A DNA stretch of 64,000 bases. It comes from Desulfonauticus submarinus. GTDB lineage: Bacteria; Desulfobacterota; Desulfovibrionia; Desulfovibrionales; Desulfonatronovibrionaceae. The stretch spans positions 248,001 through 312,000 of the forward strand of contig NZ_FNIN01000002.1 in NCBI RefSeq assembly GCF_900104045.1. Direction: 5' to 3'. Made by a program: the position numbers and the translations under genes. Below, piece after piece: positions 61,619-64,000 of this stretch; positions within the stretch are counted from its first letter, which is position 1, and each line of letters begins with the position of its first letter. Under the pieces are notes generated by a model that searched no databases, had not been told where the DNA came from, and worked only from the letters and a program-made list of their open reading frames with translations.

Positions 61619-62227
61619 TTAAATAAAACTTTTAGATGAATAGGAAGCTATCTCTTCCTCTTTAAATCCAAGCTCATAAAGAACAAAATTTGTCGGAGTA
61701 ATTAAAATAGGATGTAATTCAAACGTTCTAACAAATAAATCTATAAACAATTCTCTTACCTTTTCTCTAGTAGAACAAAAATAAATCCTATTGGTTAACA
61801 TATCCCATACAACATCAAATACTGCTGGTACAGGTAAAGTTTTAGTCAAAAGCTTCAACCGAATATTTTCCCGAAGTTCTTTTTTTTCTTCTTTACTTAT
61901 AAATTTTTGTCCTTGTGCTTGTTTTTTTTGTAAAAGCTCTTTTAATCCTAATTCGTAATGTTTTTTTATTACCGCAGGAGAAATACGCCTTGTATCCAAA
62001 CGAAGGCTAAAAACAACATAATTGCCTTTAATTGGAGAGGTTTGAAAAGAACTATCTAACCAGTCTTCTTGAGAAACCCAGCCAAAACTTTTTTCTAAAG
62101 ATAAATTTTCTATCTCCTGAAATCCATACTCCTGCAACTTTTCAGAAATATTTTTAAAAATATCATCTGAAACCTTTTCAGTAAGTTTATATATACTAAA
62201 AGAAACACTGCCACTTAAAATACCCAT
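61619..62227 (-). CDS. rdgC: RdgC-like recombination-associated protein (short form)
   Basis: A 202-residue protein aligned with RdgC by its order of blocks: SGSVSFSIYKLTE, LQEYGFQEIENLSLEKSFGW, NYVVFSLRLDTRRISPAVIK, KFISKEEKKELRENIRLKLL, the conserved LPVPAVFDVVWDMLTNRIYF, and IDLFVRTFELHPILITPTNF. E. coli RdgC is about 303 residues and encircles DNA as a ring dimer, limiting RecA. The present protein lacks roughly a third of that length, mainly toward the C-terminus. The missing functions may be taken by the adjacent unknown gene. RBS AAGGGAG is present before the ATG. Confidence 0.8.
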   Translation of the reverse strand: MGILSGSVSFSIYKLTEKVSDDIFKNISEKLQEYGFQEIENLSLEKSFGWVSQEDWLDSSFQTSPIKGNYVVFSLRLDTRRISPAVIKKHYELGLKELLQKKQAQGQKFISKEEKKELRENIRLKLLTKTLPVPAVFDVVWDMLTNRIYFCSTREKVRELFIDLFVRTFELHPILITPTNFVLYELGFKEEEIASYSSKSFI

Positions 62228-62360
62228 AAAATCTCCCTTAAAAATTTTCTAGCCTGAGGACAAATTTTCTTGTAAAAAAAATAAAAAGAAATTGCAAAAA
62301 AATTTAAGACATAAATTTAATACAGTCTAAAAATAATTATGCACTATCTTGTGAGATAAA

Positions 62361-63353
62361 TTGAACATAAAAAAATATTTTGCAACTACATATCATCACT
62401 CTATTTTGCCCTTATTAACTCCTTTTGAACAAGAAATAGAAATTACTTGGGGCATATATAAATTTATAAAACAAAATAAAACCAACCCTATAGGGATAAT
62501 CTTTCCAGAATATGCCTTTAATCTCAACACTCTATCCATAGCTGCCAAAAAAAATATTAGTTTTAGCCTCATATCCCCCGGCCAAATAAAAAAGATACGT
62601 TATGTCAATGAATTAAAGTGGCATCCTGCAAATAAAACTAACTTATACAATATAAAATCTGCTTATGTTAAATTACCTGAAGAAGATATCATCAACTTAC
62701 TAGTTGTTCCTAAATATATTTGGAACAATAAAAAATATCACTTAAACTATAAAGAAGATAATTTTAAAAATTCAAGTTATGAAATAAAAATATATGAAAA
62801 TACTTCTATTGGATGTAAATATGGACTTAAATGTTGGAAAGAGGAGTGTACATGCAAGTCATCTAACCAAAATGATTTTCACCAACATTGGAAAAAACCT
62901 TTAAGACGAGCATTAAATTTGGTAAAATATTATATCGATGAATCTTTTTTTACTTTGGGTAAAAATTATTTTATAGATCCACGTCAAGCCTTACTAAATT
63001 ATGGCAAATTGATTTTGGGCCTACAAAGCAAAGACTTGTTTGTAAAAAAATATATCTATAATCAAAATCTCAACACAGCTTTCCAGCTTTTAGAAATGGA
63101 AAGTCTATGCTTAAACATGTTCTCAAGTTATATTTGGCAAAGTAGGGATATAAGCTCATCTAGAGTTCAACAAAATTTAAAACTTGCATTAATGGCCATT
63201 TATACTTTAGAAAGAATAAGTGGAATTTATATCTTAAACAATTTTTTAGAAATATTAGAAGAAGCAATATCTAACAACCACCATATAGGAAACGGACGTT
63301 TTTTGGTAGAACATTATATTCTACCAAAATTAAAAAAGTCTAGTAGTATCTAA
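62361..63353 (+). CDS. Truncated GH57/DUF3536-like protein, probably inactive as glycosidase
   Basis: A 330-residue frame with a TTG start at 62361 and a weak RBS (GTGAGA). It matches parts of large DUF3536 GH57 proteins (about 800 residues in other genomes): HHSILPLL (12-19), EITWGIYKF (27-35), GIIFPEYAFNLNTL (45-58, holding the likely nucleophile Glu50) and LISPGQIKKIR (70-80). Next come YENTSIGCKYGLKCWKEECT (145-164), HWKKPLRRALNLV (176-188) and FIDPRQALLNY (204-214). The first roughly 140 residues of the family and the central part holding the DGExxG acid segment are absent. It is either a degraded gene or a shortened binding protein. Confidence 0.7.
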   Translation: MNIKKYFATTYHHSILPLLTPFEQEIEITWGIYKFIKQNKTNPIGIIFPEYAFNLNTLSIAAKKNISFSLISPGQIKKIRYVNELKWHPANKTNLYNIKSAYVKLPEEDIINLLVVPKYIWNNKKYHLNYKEDNFKNSSYEIKIYENTSIGCKYGLKCWKEECTCKSSNQNDFHQHWKKPLRRALNLVKYYIDESFFTLGKNYFIDPRQALLNYGKLILGLQSKDLFVKKYIYNQNLNTAFQLLEMESLCLNMFSSYIWQSRDISSSRVQQNLKLALMAIYTLERISGIYILNNFLEILEEAISNNHHIGNGRFLVEHYILPKLKKSSSI

Positions 63354-63414
63354 AAAATGATATTGACCGAATCAAAACAGAGATATAGGAATATTAAAGG
63401 ATAAGGAGTTGTAA

Positions 63415-64000
63415 ATGGGGATGATAGAAGTAAAAGACCTAACCCCTGGCATGATCTTGGCCGATGATATAAAAACAGTAAATGGTAGGCTAATTCTGCC
63501 AAAAGGTTTGAAATTAGAGGAAAAACATATAGAACACCTTAAATCATGGGGAATAAATAAGGTGAATATTACTGGAAGCACTAATCTTAATACAGGTAAA
63601 ATAAAAATAAACCAAAAAGACTTAAATAAATTAGAAAATTATTTATCACCTCTTTTTGCTTATAATGACTTCAGTCATCCTTTTGTAAAAAGTGTTTATT
63701 ATCTATCCTTAGCTAGGCTGGCACAAAGATATTTAAATGGCTGGAGACTACCGAACATAGAAAGTTATATCCCAGTCGACGATGGTTCTTATAAAGATCT
63801 CTTTCCAAAAGATGAAGTAAGTTTTACTGTTCTAGTCCAAAAGGAAGTAGAGCTGGTTTCTTTCCCTGACATATATTTTAAAATAGTAGAGGCGATCAAT
63901 TCTCCTAAAAGCTCTGCTGAATATATTGCTAAAATTGTAAGTAAAGATCCTAGTCTTTCTGCTAAATTACTCCGTTTAGTAAATAGCCCATTTTATGGGC
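63415..64000 (+). CDS. HDOD-domain protein (3' end outside window)
   Basis: The frame opens with the ATG at 63415 (RBS AAGGAG six bases upstream) and is still open at 64000; 195 residues are seen. The N-terminal part IEVKDLTPGMILADDIKTVN then GRLILPKGLKLEEKHIEHLK is the usual leader found before HD-GYP or HDOD domains. From residue about 145 the HDOD domain begins: VSFPDIYFKIVEAINSPKSS and IVSKDPSLSAKLLRLVNSPF. HDOD proteins are non-enzymatic signalling platforms. The missing end could hold further domains. Confidence 0.85.
   Translation, partial: MGMIEVKDLTPGMILADDIKTVNGRLILPKGLKLEEKHIEHLKSWGINKVNITGSTNLNTGKIKINQKDLNKLENYLSPLFAYNDFSHPFVKSVYYLSLARLAQRYLNGWRLPNIESYIPVDDGSYKDLFPKDEVSFTVLVQKEVELVSFPDIYFKIVEAINSPKSSAEYIAKIVSKDPSLSAKLLRLVNSPFYG

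Noticed and set aside
1-64000. CRISPR arrays, tRNA or rRNA genes, insertion sequences, prophage
   Set aside because: Scanning by eye showed no regularly spaced repeats, no cloverleaf with conserved TTCGAATC-type arm, and no transposase or integrase frames. Weak or degenerate cases could be missed without software.

Overview
The window comes from a low-GC (roughly one third G+C) Gram-negative anaerobe, most likely a sulfate-reducing member of Desulfovibrionales (Desulfobacterota). A low-GC Desulfohalobiaceae such as a Desulfonauticus- or Desulfothermus-like organism would fit. This placement is inference from gene content: a Tat-exported selenocysteine formate dehydrogenase, a B12-dependent class II ribonucleotide reductase, a hemerythrin-bearing chemoreceptor, a PglB-type oligosaccharyltransferase and FeoAB. 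I saw no rRNA, tRNA, CRISPR array, insertion sequence or prophage. The window is a piece of ordinary chromosome, densely packed in short operons.

Layout. 1-7863 (minus) reads as one very tight operon of twelve genes: prepilin peptidase, fdhE, fdhD, mobA, a lytic transglycosylase, pgsA, pilT, a pilU-like ATPase, a zinc-ribbon/pseudo-receiver protein, a small coiled-coil protein, an FtsB-like protein and a TPR protein cut by the window edge. 8067-14883 holds a phenylacetate-CoA ligase-like enzyme, an AI-2E family permease, a STAS-like protein, a sodium:solute symporter with its 52-residue partner (not in standard ORF calls) behind a leader that looks like a transcription attenuator, a tandem universal stress protein and an ElyC/YdcF protein. 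14899-19643 holds aroC-aroK-trmH-tlyA (minus) and dut-argD (plus). 19839-27157 holds a chemoreceptor with CZB and hemerythrin domains, cobK, a Ca/Na exchanger, a PP-loop tRNA-thiolation-like protein and feoAB. 27378-37661 (minus) holds ftsEX, two two-component systems and nrdJ; the second system is coupled to a periplasmic binding protein.

37987-41753 encodes the two-subunit periplasmic formate dehydrogenase. Its alpha-subunit gene is interrupted in frame by a TGA read as selenocysteine. Its maturation factors (fdhD, fdhE, mobA) are 30 kb away in the pilD operon. 41796-51169 carries marC, a 59-residue small gene, an MBL hydrolase, an STT3/PglB oligosaccharyltransferase, AMMECR1, rel, an FKBP, a DUF1992 protein and rtcB. 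51229-59926 (minus) carries a Wzz-like protein, an MCE/Mla lipid-transport operon, a CHASE2 adenylate cyclase, a TonB-like protein, an HD hydrolase and argJ. 60061-64000 carries an RNase Z-like protein, a short RdgC with an unknown partner, a truncated GH57/DUF3536 relative and the start of an HDOD protein.

The points most worth following up are the symporter leader (terminator and competing antiterminator), the RdgC plus unknown-partner pair, the miniaturised GH57 relative that lacks catalytic segments, the four-cysteine insertion inside a HAMP domain, and the FdhD without its usual CxxC loop. I found no clear, self-contained novel defence or biosynthetic system.
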